Below, in pieces: positions 30,464-39,718 of a DNA stretch of 64,000 nt (positions within the stretch are counted from its first letter, which is position 1; each line of letters starts with the position of its first letter). The notes below the pieces were generated by a model. It saw nothing but the letters and a program-made list of their open reading frames with translations, did no database searches and was not told the DNA's origin. The stretch comes from an uncultured Rhizobiaceae bacterium. Lineage in GTDB: Bacteria; Pseudomonadota; Alphaproteobacteria; Rhizobiales; Rhizobiaceae. Location of the stretch: the NCBI GenBank assembly GCA_951813045.1, contig CATOTF010000002.1, forward strand, positions 2,294,001-2,358,000, written 5' to 3'. The position numbers were made by a program, and so were the translations under genes.

Positions 30464-30475
30464 TTGTAAATACAA
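30464..30475. promoter_or_regulatory. Palindromic operator, site 1 (probable GntR/HutC target)
   Basis: TTGTAAATACAA, TTGTA-2-TACAA dyad, 29 bp upstream of the thiolase-like ATG. Its TTGTAA can act as a -35 with CAATAT 17 bp downstream, so a bound repressor would block transcription. The reverse complement occurs upstream of the facing operon at 45995. The GT...AC pattern agrees with GntR-family operators. Confidence 0.65.
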
Positions 30476-30504
30476 TTAAGTTAAGTCAATATGACGTCAT
30501 CTAA

Positions 30505-31698
30505 ATGAAGAACATCCGAGAGGGTTTGCGGTTGGTTGCCATCACTGGCGCAGCTATGACGAAGTTTAATCGCCGCAAAGATGGGTCGTCTTTTCGCGAT
30601 TGGGCTTTCGATGCGTTCGAAATGGCTCTTGGAAAAAGCACGTTAGAGCGCAACGATATCGACCTTCTGGTTGTCGCCTCAGAAAGCGATTTCTTCACAC
30701 TACAACTGAACCCGGCGTCTATTCTCGCTAATGATCTGGGGTTGTTTAACACCGCAACAATGCGCTGCGAGGGTGGTGGAGCATCCGGGCAGGCTGCGGT
30801 ACACGCCGGTGTTCAGGCGATCCTGTGCCGTCAGGCTAAGCATGTAGCAGTTATTGGTGTGGACCCATCGGCTTCCCAATTATCGGGCGATACAATCAGA
30901 ACGCTATACGGATATTCGTTCGATGCCTGGACTGACGGTATGACAGGGGCGACGTCCTCAATTCTTTATGCGCTTTCAGTCCAGGCCTTCATGCAAGACA
31001 ACAGGCTCACCAGTGATCATCTTGACCTGATCACAATCCAAAACCGACAGAACGCGCTTGATAATCCTCATGCTCATCTGGGCCGCAAGCACACCCGTTC
31101 AGAAATCGAACAGTCTCCGATGATTGCATCACCTTATAGGCGATTACACTGTTCACCGCTGAGCGATGGGGCCGCCGCAATTATTCTATCAGCGCAAAAT
31201 GTAGTGCCGTCTGCTCGAAAAACTACCCCGCATATTGTTGGAATAGGCGCAGCAAATGACAACCCGCATTTGGGTGCCCGTCAAGATCAGGGGAGCTTTA
31301 GCGCTAAAACTAAGGCGGTGAAAAAGGCCTGTGCGATGGCTGGCCTTGCTCCCGAAGATATCGGTTTAGCGGAGGTCTATGACGCTTACGCAGGAGCGCA
31401 ATCGCAGGCTCTTTGCGCATTGGGATTATCCAAAGATATTGGCCGGGAAACCGCCGACGGTCGGTTTGCACCTTCGGGTGGCCTTCCGATAAATCTGTCC
31501 GGCGGACTGATGGGTCAGGGCGCGCCGGTGGGTGCCACTGGCGTTGCGCAGACTGTAAATTGCGCTCTGTTTCTGGAAGGGCAAAACACGTCACCCCTTC
31601 AACCGTCCGCGCCGCCTTCACATGCATTGGCTGACACACATGGTGGCATATGCACCAACGCGGCGGTGACGTTGCTGGCGCAACCGGATGCTGCATGA
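30505..31698 (+). CDS. Thiolase-fold protein lacking thiolase catalytic residues
   Basis: 397 residues with SCPx/thiolase architecture (AEVYDAYAGAQSQALCALGL, and GGLMGQGAPVGATGVAQ near the C-terminus). Aligned by eye, the nucleophilic Cys of the ...CASG motif is Gly92 (RCEGGGASGQAA). The His of the GHPxGATG motif is Ala340. A normal thiolase reaction is therefore unlikely. The next gene, a DUF35 protein, is the usual partner of Ltp2-like retro-aldolases, which have the same fold and lack the Cys. I infer aldol cleavage of a CoA ester. The stop overlaps the next start (ATGA). Confidence 0.8.
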   Translation: MKNIREGLRLVAITGAAMTKFNRRKDGSSFRDWAFDAFEMALGKSTLERNDIDLLVVASESDFFTLQLNPASILANDLGLFNTATMRCEGGGASGQAAVHAGVQAILCRQAKHVAVIGVDPSASQLSGDTIRTLYGYSFDAWTDGMTGATSSILYALSVQAFMQDNRLTSDHLDLITIQNRQNALDNPHAHLGRKHTRSEIEQSPMIASPYRRLHCSPLSDGAAAIILSAQNVVPSARKTTPHIVGIGAANDNPHLGARQDQGSFSAKTKAVKKACAMAGLAPEDIGLAEVYDAYAGAQSQALCALGLSKDIGRETADGRFAPSGGLPINLSGGLMGQGAPVGATGVAQTVNCALFLEGQNTSPLQPSAPPSHALADTHGGICTNAAVTLLAQPDAA

Positions 31699-32072
31699 TG
31701 AAACATCAACTGTCGCTTGATTATACATTGTCACCGGGGTGGATGCAGCCGTGGGTCGACGGGCTGATGAAGGGCGAGGCTATCGCCAGAGTTTGTGATG
31801 CATGTGGAAGCAAGAGTTTTGCACCGCAACGAGTCTGCAAATGCGGTTGCTGCGACGGGGATTGGGCAACCCTGTCTGGAACAGCCACTGTCGTCAGACA
31901 GACTGACGGTACCGATGGTCACTTTGCCATGGCCCGATTTGACGGCGCAGACAATGATGTCGTGGTTCGTCTTGAAGGCTTTAAATCACCTCAAACGAAA
32001 GGGCGTTTAACGGCACCAGCAGGTGCTATTCCCCAGATGATTCTAACACCGCTGGAAGGTGGCATTACATAA
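31695..32072 (+). CDS. DUF35 OB-fold zinc-ribbon protein
   Basis: 125 residues. A rubredoxin-like zinc ribbon (CDACGSKSFAPQRVCKCG) is followed by an OB-fold acyl-CoA-associated domain (LSGTATVVRQTDGTDGHFAM). Such proteins act as partners of thiolase-like enzymes. The ATG overlaps the thiolase-like stop, and its own stop overlaps the next ATG by one base (TAATG), so the three genes are translationally coupled. Confidence 0.85.
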   Translation: MMKHQLSLDYTLSPGWMQPWVDGLMKGEAIARVCDACGSKSFAPQRVCKCGCCDGDWATLSGTATVVRQTDGTDGHFAMARFDGADNDVVVRLEGFKSPQTKGRLTAPAGAIPQMILTPLEGGIT

Positions 32073-33736
32073 TGGAGTTTCTCAAAAACCTTACATCTAC
32101 AGAACTTTGCGCTTTAAATCTTTCGGTCGAAGATGACGACGTTTCAATTGAATGGCGTGACGACGTCAACATCTTCCACATGACAATTGGCCAGTATCTG
32201 AACGATAATTCTCGAGATCGGACTGCGATTATTTTTGAAACAGAAGACGGCGAAATTGAAACGCAGACCTTTGCAGAAGTGGATGACAAAGCCTCGTCAT
32301 TAGCAAGCTATTTACACAAGCTTGGCTTTATGGCCGGGGACCTGATTGGGCTGCATACCGGCCAACATCCAGATACCGCCGTTGGGCATATGGCGATCTG
32401 CAAACTTGGTGGCGTCGCAGTGACGCTTTCCCAACTTTATGGTCCCGGTTCCCTTTCCCATGCCATGAACGACTGCAAGTTACGAATATTGATTACATCA
32501 AATGATGCGTGGGCCACATTGCGGCCGCAGGCGTCAAGCCTCTTTCCACATCTTGAACATGTGTTGTTGCGCGACCCGGAAGAAGATGAGTTGGATCTTG
32601 CTGCAGCCTTCAAAACCGATACGACGGGTTTTTCTCCCGCCTATGGCGGGCCCGATGATCCGGCCCTGTTGATGTATACGTCCGGGTCAACCGGCCAGCC
32701 GAAGGGCATCCTTCATGGTCACCGCATTCTTGCAGCCTATACACCGTCGATAAATCTGTTTTTCAACATGTCGATGAATGATGAAGACGCTGTTTACTGG
32801 TCACCTTCCGATTGGGCATGGGTGGGTGGGCTTTTGGACATGTTGTTTCCCGCATGGATGGCCGGACGTCCCATCGCAACCTCGATTGACCGTTTTAATG
32901 CCGACTGGGCTTACAGTTTTATGGCGCGCCACAAAGTTACTCATACATTCTTGGCGCCGACCGCAATCAAGAGGTTAGCTCAAACAACCGATCCCCGTGG
33001 TGAATATGACCTGGCTCTTCGGATTATCTGCACCGGTGGAGAAGCCCTGGCTGCCGATACCTTAAACTGGGCTGAGCAAAAACTTGGTGTAGTTTGCAAC
33101 GAATTTTACGGATTGACCGAGGTGAACCATCTTATTGGCAATTGCGCAGCGTTGTTTGAACGTCGTCCGGGATCAATGGGGCGAGCCTATCCGGGTCATG
33201 ATGTACTGCTGGTCGACGAAAACGGCGATGGTGTTGCTGATGGTGAAGCTGGAGAAATTGTCACTCGTGCATCCTCTCCAACACGCTTCCTGGGCTATCT
33301 CAACAATCCTGACAAAGAACAGGAGATGTTTCTTGGTCCGTATTTACGAACCAATGATCTGGCTGTCCGCGATGAAGATGGCTATTTTTGGTATAAAGGA
33401 CGGTCAGATGATCTGATAAAATCATCCGGATTTCGGATTGGCCCTGCCGAAATTGAAGAATGCCTTTTGGCTCACCCAGCCGTTGCTGAGGTGGCCGTGA
33501 TCGGGAAGCCGGATGATGAGCGTGGTTCAATTGTAAAAGCGTTTGTGAAAACGCGAGAGGAGCAACAAGAAAATAAGGCCCTTACGGCTGAACTCCAACA
33601 TCATGTTCGTGAAAGGCTCTCTGCATATAAAGCACCCCGTGAAATCGAATTTGTCTCCAGTTTTGAAATGACATCTTCTGCGAAAATAAACCGCCGTGTC
33701 TTGCGTGATTCCGAGTTGAAAGAGGCGGGCATTTAA
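32072..33736 (+). CDS. AMP-forming acyl-CoA synthetase
   Basis: 554 residues of the ANL superfamily, closest in feel to acetyl-CoA/medium-chain acyl-CoA synthetases. The ATP-binding loop is YTSGSTGQPKGILHGH near residue 200, and the hinge motif is KSSGFRIGPAEIEECLLAHP. The catalytic Lys is in SAKINRRVLRDSELK. It activates a carboxylic acid to its CoA ester, presumably the substrate of the thiolase-fold/DUF35 pair encoded upstream. Confidence 0.9.
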   Translation: MEFLKNLTSTELCALNLSVEDDDVSIEWRDDVNIFHMTIGQYLNDNSRDRTAIIFETEDGEIETQTFAEVDDKASSLASYLHKLGFMAGDLIGLHTGQHPDTAVGHMAICKLGGVAVTLSQLYGPGSLSHAMNDCKLRILITSNDAWATLRPQASSLFPHLEHVLLRDPEEDELDLAAAFKTDTTGFSPAYGGPDDPALLMYTSGSTGQPKGILHGHRILAAYTPSINLFFNMSMNDEDAVYWSPSDWAWVGGLLDMLFPAWMAGRPIATSIDRFNADWAYSFMARHKVTHTFLAPTAIKRLAQTTDPRGEYDLALRIICTGGEALAADTLNWAEQKLGVVCNEFYGLTEVNHLIGNCAALFERRPGSMGRAYPGHDVLLVDENGDGVADGEAGEIVTRASSPTRFLGYLNNPDKEQEMFLGPYLRTNDLAVRDEDGYFWYKGRSDDLIKSSGFRIGPAEIEECLLAHPAVAEVAVIGKPDDERGSIVKAFVKTREEQQENKALTAELQHHVRERLSAYKAPREIEFVSSFEMTSSAKINRRVLRDSELKEAGI

Positions 33737-33738
33737 CA

Positions 33739-34488
33739 ATGGTACAAGCCGATGCAGCCCACAAATACGAACAGGCTTACCGCACAATTCTTGGGCGTTT
33801 GAAAGCGGGGCGTTATCCGATCGGCGGGCGGATGCCTACGGAAAGCGAGTTAGCCGCCCATTTTGAAATCAGCCGCGTCACGATTAGGCGCACTTTGGAT
33901 ATGCTAGTTAGAGACGGATATATCGAAAGCCGACAGGGTAGCGGATATCGAGTTTTAACATTATCGCCTGTTTCAGACACGTGTCTGACCTCTTTTACGG
34001 ACGCAATGTTACGGGCCGGACGTGATCCAACATCCCGTCTCTTGTCCATTGACCAGTTCCCCGAGGGTGCTGAAGAGACAAGCATGTTGCCAGTTGATGT
34101 GCTGAGCCGGAATATTACGCGCGTCAGCCGTTTGAGGCTCGTTGATGACGAACCCACCATGCTTGTCTACTCCTATGCACCTTCCAGTTTACTGCATAAT
34201 GCAAAGCCTGAGGATTTTCCTGAGACTGGTCCGGAGCAGTCAATACTGCGAATTTTGGCGGGCAGGTTCAAATTGGACTGGTCATCGGCATGCGAAGACA
34301 TCAGCCCGATTGCCGCAGATGCTGATGCCGCAAAAATATTCGGTGTCGACCTCGGAACACCGCTGTTGAAGCAGGCCTGTTCAGCTTTCGACGACCGGGG
34401 AAAAACCGTTTTTTATGAAGAGGTGATCCGCAACGGTACGGTCAGCTTCAACCTATCACAACAAACACGTAGTCCGCGTCATGTTTAA
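33739..34488 (+). CDS. GntR/HutC-family transcriptional regulator
   Basis: 249 residues. The N-terminal winged HTH (about 1 to 75) contains YPIGGRMPTESELAAHFEIS and TIRRTLDMLVRDGYI. A UTRA ligand-binding domain follows (about 90 to 235). It is in the middle of the plus-strand operon, 2 bp after the acyl-CoA synthetase. It is the only regulator gene between the two IS copies and so the likely reader of the palindromes at 30464 and 45995. The ligand is probably a pathway metabolite. Confidence 0.9.
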   Translation: MVQADAAHKYEQAYRTILGRLKAGRYPIGGRMPTESELAAHFEISRVTIRRTLDMLVRDGYIESRQGSGYRVLTLSPVSDTCLTSFTDAMLRAGRDPTSRLLSIDQFPEGAEETSMLPVDVLSRNITRVSRLRLVDDEPTMLVYSYAPSSLLHNAKPEDFPETGPEQSILRILAGRFKLDWSSACEDISPIAADADAAKIFGVDLGTPLLKQACSAFDDRGKTVFYEEVIRNGTVSFNLSQQTRSPRHV

Positions 34489-34500
34489 GGGACAATTATT

Positions 34501-35577
34501 ATGAGCTTTCGCCAGTTGCCACCCGATCTGATGAAACAGCGTCTTGCATTACCAGATGGTGCTGTACGATTGCTCATCGATACTGATACAGCAAATGAAA
34601 TTGACGACCAATATGCGCTTGCGTGGGCGCTGCTTTCACCGGAAAAGATGACTGTTGAGGCGGTCACCGCGGAACCGTTTTCCTTTGCGCATCACCAACC
34701 GCAGTTGATTGCCGCGGAACGGGCAATTGAAAGTGGCGATAAACATCAGGAACATCTGGTGGGTGGCTTTCAAGGGTGGATCAACCGTTTACACGCCCAG
34801 GGAAGAAGAGCCGCTGACCTTGAGTTCGTTGGTCCTGCGGAAGGAATGGAGCTGAGTTATCAGGAGATTTTGACGATCTATGAAAAACTTGGGATGGAGT
34901 CAAAAGGCAAAGTTTTTCGCGGTGCGGACCGTTATATGGAGGCTGCGGATGAGCCGGTCAATTCTGACTCTGTCAGCACCATAATTGACCTTGCGAAATC
35001 TGGTTCTGATCCGCTTTACATTGCCGCCATGGGATGCGTGACAAATATCGCTTCTGCGCTTTTGCTTGCGCCGGAGATTACGGAGAATGTCGTGGTCATC
35101 TGGACGTCAGCATATCCGTCAAATGCACCCCATTGTAACCGCCCCTCACTTAATCTCGTCCAAGACCTTCACGCGTCGCGCATTATCTTTAATAGCGGCG
35201 TGCCACATATCTATTTACCGGGCTACCATGTTGGAGCACAGCTGAAGATTTCGAAGCCGGAGATGGAAAAATTTGTCAAAGGCAGGGGCGCGATTGGTGA
35301 TTACCTTTGGCACCTCTATACCAACAACCCTTTGCACAAGATGTTCGCTCTTGAGAACACTGACCGTCGCACATGGGTAATTTGGGATATCATTAATATT
35401 GCCTGGCTCATCAATCCTGATTGGGTTCCCACCCATATCACCCAGTCGCCAATCTTAGATGACCAACTTTATTGGAAACATGATGATTCACGCCACGCGA
35501 TGCGCGAAGCCCATGACGTGCAGCGGGATGAAATTTTTCTGGATTTTTACAACAAGCTGGCGGTTGCGGCTAAGTAA
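34501..35577 (+). CDS. Inosine/uridine-preferring nucleoside hydrolase family protein
   Basis: 358 residues. The N-terminal calcium-site cluster reads LLIDTDTANEIDDQYALAWAL, a variant of the usual DTDPGxDD. MGCVTNIASALLLAPEI is the second conserved block. It hydrolyses the N-glycosidic bond of nucleosides to base plus free sugar. Last gene of the plus operon; its stop overlaps the end of the convergent isomerase gene by 8 bp. The altered metal loop suggests an unusual nucleoside or N-riboside substrate. Confidence 0.85.
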   Translation: MSFRQLPPDLMKQRLALPDGAVRLLIDTDTANEIDDQYALAWALLSPEKMTVEAVTAEPFSFAHHQPQLIAAERAIESGDKHQEHLVGGFQGWINRLHAQGRRAADLEFVGPAEGMELSYQEILTIYEKLGMESKGKVFRGADRYMEAADEPVNSDSVSTIIDLAKSGSDPLYIAAMGCVTNIASALLLAPEITENVVVIWTSAYPSNAPHCNRPSLNLVQDLHASRIIFNSGVPHIYLPGYHVGAQLKISKPEMEKFVKGRGAIGDYLWHLYTNNPLHKMFALENTDRRTWVIWDIINIAWLINPDWVPTHITQSPILDDQLYWKHDDSRHAMREAHDVQRDEIFLDFYNKLAVAAK

Positions 35578-36991
35578 AGTCACGGGCGTCCAGATGGTTC
35601 CGCATTGGTCTTCGTTCCAGAAGTTCCATACCGGTCCAGGCCGCAAATTCGGTAAGTGGCGCTGAAATGTCCCCCGGAACAAGAACGAAGTGATGCTCCA
35701 ACCCATGAGCCATGACCGTTGAAACGACATCCTCAAGGCTGGCGCTCTCGTTGAAAATTTCGAAATCTTCAAGCCAACCCCGACAACCGGTAAAGCCCGA
35801 TGGGTCGCGCCCGGAAACCTTCGCCGTCATTGAAATGAAAGCGGACGCATTCCGCGCAGCCCGAAAGACACTCACTGGGCCATCCCTGAAAACAAGGTCG
35901 CTGATGGCACCAAAAACTGGCCCCGCCTCTGTACCGCGACCAATCATGGGGTGGTTGATCCATTTGGCGCCTGCATCATCTGCCAGATAAAGCGGCCCGC
36001 CACCGCCGTGCCACATGAGCAGTTGTTCGGCATCAAGGTCCGGCTCCGTCATATCCAGCAGGTAGCCAACCTTCCCCGTAAGGGACTTTGCGACAAGCTG
36101 CGTTAGTGCGCCAAGAACGTCACCCTCCGATGCGACGGGTAAGAGTTCTTTTTCTTCGAGCCAGGTGAATGCAGCGCCGGGGTGCATTCCCGGATCATCC
36201 TGCAGTGCGGGCCAGTCACTAACAGCTAATGCTGCGTAATCTCCATCATTTGCCATGTCCTTCAAGGCCAAGGCGCAACGGGTTGTCAGGGTCATTTGTT
36301 CGTCGCTAATACCGACAACTTCGGCGGCAACTTTAATCAACTCTAGCTCGTTGTTAACCCTGCCTTCGTCGACCGAACCCATGCGTCCGGTCAGTTCATG
36401 CATGTCGTGGTTTGCAACTTCGACACCAAGTCTCGAACGCAACTCGTTGGTAGAAACCTCCATGTTGTAGAAGGTCATTGCCAGACCACCGACAACACCA
36501 ATACGAGCACCATTCAAATCCTTTGCAGCTTGCAAAGCACGAATAGTATTTCCCAGTCGCTCCAGAAATTCCGCGTTTTCGGGCGCTCCATGATACCATT
36601 GAACCGGGGAGGACTTGAGATCACGGACCTGCCTTGCAATCGACATGGACATATTGAGCGATACGAAATTGTTTAACTGTACGTCACCGGTTCTGATAGG
36701 TTCGGGCACTGACCAAAAACCGGCCCTGACTGGTGCAGCGGCAATGGTTCGGGCCACATCACCCATTGTAAATCCACCATGAAGCAGAAGAATGAAATCA
36801 ACGCCTTCGGCCTGACAGTTATCGAGTGCAACTTCGGTTTCCCTTGCATCCATTGGGATATCAGGCGCAACAAAAAGGCTTGCGTCTAATTGTTCGCACA
36901 ATCCGTTCAACGCAGCCTCGGCACGATTCCAAACATCATGCATTTCCGGAAAATAACTCGGCAACGATGCCCGTATCAGTCCGATTTTCAA
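35570..36991 (-). CDS. L-fucose/L-arabinose isomerase-like protein
   Basis: 473 residues from a TTG at 36991, preceded by AAGGAAAA at good spacing; the frame stays open to 37105, but that stretch overlaps the SDR gene. The fold signature is seen in KIGLIRASLPSYFPE, LLLHGGFTMGDVART and the C-terminal LMWHGGGGPLYL and HHFVLVPGD. FucI-like enzymes interconvert aldoses and ketoses at a Mn site. Last gene of the minus-strand operon. Exact sugar unknown. Confidence 0.78.
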   Translation of the reverse strand: MKIGLIRASLPSYFPEMHDVWNRAEAALNGLCEQLDASLFVAPDIPMDARETEVALDNCQAEGVDFILLLHGGFTMGDVARTIAAAPVRAGFWSVPEPIRTGDVQLNNFVSLNMSMSIARQVRDLKSSPVQWYHGAPENAEFLERLGNTIRALQAAKDLNGARIGVVGGLAMTFYNMEVSTNELRSRLGVEVANHDMHELTGRMGSVDEGRVNNELELIKVAAEVVGISDEQMTLTTRCALALKDMANDGDYAALAVSDWPALQDDPGMHPGAAFTWLEEKELLPVASEGDVLGALTQLVAKSLTGKVGYLLDMTEPDLDAEQLLMWHGGGGPLYLADDAGAKWINHPMIGRGTEAGPVFGAISDLVFRDGPVSVFRAARNASAFISMTAKVSGRDPSGFTGCRGWLEDFEIFNESASLEDVVSTVMAHGLEHHFVLVPGDISAPLTEFAAWTGMELLERRPMRNHLDARDFT

Positions 36992-37023
36992 CTTTTGTTT
37001 TCCTTGCCTCACCACAACAATCC

Positions 37024-37791
37024 TTAAATCCGAAGATATCCACCATCCACAATCAGTGATGTTCCCATGACGTATTTTGCCAGGTCCGAGGCGAGATAAA
37101 TACAAGCATCTGCAACCTCATCAGGTTCACCCCACCTGCGGGCCGGGATCATATCCAAATACCCCTCCCCGGTTTCCGTACCGATCACCGGGTCATCCTC
37201 GACATTCATCTGAGTACGCATAATGCCCGGATTCACGTTGTTGACGCGAATACCCATTGGTCCGAGTTCATCTGCAAGCGAATAGGTCAGTAAACGTACC
37301 GCGCCTTTGGAAAGGTTATAGTGACAAAAGCCGCCGGTGCCACGCATACCTGCGATCGAACACATGTTGATGATCACACCGCTTTCGCGTTTCACCATGG
37401 CGCGCGCTGCAATTTGAGAGCCAAACAGAACACTTTTGACGTTCACATCCATCATTTGCTGATAGATGTCTTCTGTGACTTCAAGAATGGGTTGCTTTTT
37501 CAGGATGCCCGCATTGTTTACCATAATATCGAGCCCGCCCCAGGCCTCTGCTTCACCAACAATCGTTTCAAGGTCAGCTGTTTTGCTGACATTGCATTTG
37601 ATGAATTTTGCAGAACCCGGATTGGTTTCGTTGATCATATCAGCCGTTGGTTTACCACCTTCGCGGGCCTCAGGTTGGAGGTCCGCGACGATAACTTTTG
37701 CACCTTGTTCAACGAATTTGATGGCAATTGACCTGCCATTGCCGCTAGAGCCGCCTGTAACGATTGCAATTTTGTCTTTCAACATTGTCAT
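37024..37791 (-). CDS. Short-chain dehydrogenase/reductase
   Basis: 255 residues. The NAD(P) motif is TGGSSGNGRSIA, the VNNAGIL motif is present, and the catalytic Ser/Tyr/Lys are in the region ending CHYNLSKGAVRLL. The Asp in VIVADLQPEA suggests NAD preference. It oxidises or reduces an alcohol/carbonyl, perhaps a sugar or the aldehyde from aldol cleavage. It lies between the aldolase and the isomerase in one operon. Confidence 0.9.
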   Translation of the reverse strand: MTMLKDKIAIVTGGSSGNGRSIAIKFVEQGAKVIVADLQPEAREGGKPTADMINETNPGSAKFIKCNVSKTADLETIVGEAEAWGGLDIMVNNAGILKKQPILEVTEDIYQQMMDVNVKSVLFGSQIAARAMVKRESGVIINMCSIAGMRGTGGFCHYNLSKGAVRLLTYSLADELGPMGIRVNNVNPGIMRTQMNVEDDPVIGTETGEGYLDMIPARRWGEPDEVADACIYLASDLAKYVMGTSLIVDGGYLRI

Positions 37792-37799
37792 GACGTTTC

Positions 37800-38696
37800 C
37801 TAGCTTACCGCATCAATTAACAAGTCGAGGCGTTTTCGGCCTGTATCCCTAAGCCATGCGCGAAGAGGTTCTTCTCCTTGGGTTCCAAATATTTCGACGG
37901 CATCCGACCAGATGGCCCGCCCGCACATAAAACCGGAAAAAGCCACCTCAGCTTCAACGGCAAGCTTCAAAGATGCGAGAAACCATTCAAATGAAACACC
38001 GGCACTAAGATAAACAAATCCAAGACCATACGCGGGGGCGGCAGCCTCTTGCAGGGCCTTGATTGCATCGGAGCGGGACATTTCCGCTTCGCCAAACCCC
38101 TCCACGAAACCAAGGTCGAACGGGACCTCCACTTTCAGGATACCGGCGTTTAAACGCCTGTCCGCAAAGGCCTGCGTTGCCCGGCGCACCATATCCGGTT
38201 TCGCACGGGCGTATTCCAGTGTTCCCGGTTTTAGGCTTGGGTGGTACACGAGCGGTTCCAGCAGAAAGGTTAACCCGTGTTCGGCACATTCAGCCCCAAT
38301 CCCTTCAATCTGATCAAGTTTCTTTTGGTTGATACCCGACGTGTCATCGGGTGCGTAATACATAAAGAACTTCAATTGCTTCACGCCCATTTTCGGGTAG
38401 TCGGCAATTGCGATATTGTCGGGCAGAACCGTCATCCGGTCGTCATCGGAAATATGGTAAACATCCGCTTCGTAAGCGACCATTGGTGAGCAGCCGACGG
38501 GATAGTCGGTGAGCAAGTCCGGTCCGCAATTGGCGTCTACAAGAACAGTGGATGCGCTTCCCCCCAGTTCGCTCAATACACAGCGTTTGAACACAAGAAG
38601 ATCGTCGGGTTGCGCCTTAACGCCCCTGAGTTCACGGATCGCTGCCTCCAGCCCGCTTCCCGCATCAACAGCAACGCCATGAATATCGCGTGACAT
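37800..38696 (-). CDS. LacD-like class I aldolase
   Basis: 298 residues. ILKVEVPFDLGFVEGF contains the Schiff-base-type Lys found in tagatose-1,6-bisphosphate aldolase LacD. GFVYLSAGVSFEWF and GFMCGRAIWSDAV follow, as in that family. LacD splits a ketose bisphosphate into dihydroxyacetone phosphate plus an aldehyde. With DhaKL next door I infer a ketose-1-phosphate as substrate. 3 bp from dhaK. Confidence 0.78.
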   Translation of the reverse strand: MSRDIHGVAVDAGSGLEAAIRELRGVKAQPDDLLVFKRCVLSELGGSASTVLVDANCGPDLLTDYPVGCSPMVAYEADVYHISDDDRMTVLPDNIAIADYPKMGVKQLKFFMYYAPDDTSGINQKKLDQIEGIGAECAEHGLTFLLEPLVYHPSLKPGTLEYARAKPDMVRRATQAFADRRLNAGILKVEVPFDLGFVEGFGEAEMSRSDAIKALQEAAAPAYGLGFVYLSAGVSFEWFLASLKLAVEAEVAFSGFMCGRAIWSDAVEIFGTQGEEPLRAWLRDTGRKRLDLLIDAVS

Positions 38697-38698
38697 AA

Positions 38699-39718
38699 CT
38701 AGCTTCCCTTCCCTCCATAGATATTGGGAAAGTTTGGTGTTCTTTGATCAGCCTGCCAAAAGGCCAACATTTCTTGCGTGGGCGTAAACAGTGAGATCGA
38801 AAAGGCACCCGTTTCCTGCGTCGTTGAAAATGATCCAACCATGGGTGACAGGTGAGGGATGCCTTTGGAATCCAATATTGCGGCAACTTCACGATAGATT
38901 GTCAGCAACTCCATCTGGGTTGTCCCGCCGGAACCGTTTACAAGAACCAGCGTCGGTGTTCCCGTCGCGATTTCGCGGTCGGCTAGAAGTTCGTCCATCA
39001 TGAATGAAACCAGTTCATTTACAGGTCCAATTTTTCGACGCCCGACACCCGGTTCACCATGGACGCCCATGCCAATAAAGACTTCATCGTCAGGTAGGGT
39101 AAACATTGATTCGCCTGTGAGCGGCGAAACACCTGGCGTAACTGCTGCTCCCAATGTGCGTGTTCTTGAACGGACATCTTCGCCCAATGCGTAGAGCTCA
39201 TCTAGGCTCATGCCGGTTTCAGCTGCGGCACCCAGAACCTTATAGATGAACATTGTACCAGCCGCACCACGCCGTTCATCCTCCTGCCCTTTGGGAGCAG
39301 ATGAAATATCGTCGTACATCAGCAAGGGTTTGACGTTCAAACCATCATCCTGGGCCATCATTGCAGCCGCATTACCGTTGATTACATCGCCCTCGTGACG
39401 GGATATGAGTAAGACGGCGCCCGCCTCACCGGTCACTTCTTCTATCCCCTCAAGGATCAAATCCTGAGACGGCGCAGCAAACACATCGCCAACCACGTTC
39501 GCGTCCAGCAGGCCTTCACCAACAAATCCCATGGCAATTGGCTCGTGCCCGCAGCCATTGCCAATCAAGAGAGCGACTTTACCCTCTTTGGTTTTCAGTC
39601 TGGTACGCCGCACAATGCGAGGGTTCTTTCCCCGTGTGACAATATCAGGATAGGCCGCAACGAACCCGTCGATCATATCGTCAGCCATTGTTTCCTTGCT
39701 GTTAAAAAGTTTTTTCAT
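38699..39718 (-). CDS. Dihydroxyacetone-kinase-type sugar kinase, DhaK subunit
   Basis: 339 residues from the ATG at 39718 overlapping the DhaL stop (ATGA). Substrate-binding residues of DhaK are kept: His58 in NGCGHEP, Asp111 in HEGDVINGN and the covalent His220 in GMGVHGEPG. DhaK with DhaL phosphorylates small ketoses such as dihydroxyacetone or erythrulose. No PTS protein DhaM is adjacent, so an ATP-dependent form is likely, though it could lie elsewhere. Confidence 0.88.
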   Translation of the reverse strand: MKKLFNSKETMADDMIDGFVAAYPDIVTRGKNPRIVRRTRLKTKEGKVALLIGNGCGHEPIAMGFVGEGLLDANVVGDVFAAPSQDLILEGIEEVTGEAGAVLLISRHEGDVINGNAAAMMAQDDGLNVKPLLMYDDISSAPKGQEDERRGAAGTMFIYKVLGAAAETGMSLDELYALGEDVRSRTRTLGAAVTPGVSPLTGESMFTLPDDEVFIGMGVHGEPGVGRRKIGPVNELVSFMMDELLADREIATGTPTLVLVNGSGGTTQMELLTIYREVAAILDSKGIPHLSPMVGSFSTTQETGAFSISLFTPTQEMLAFWQADQRTPNFPNIYGGKGS

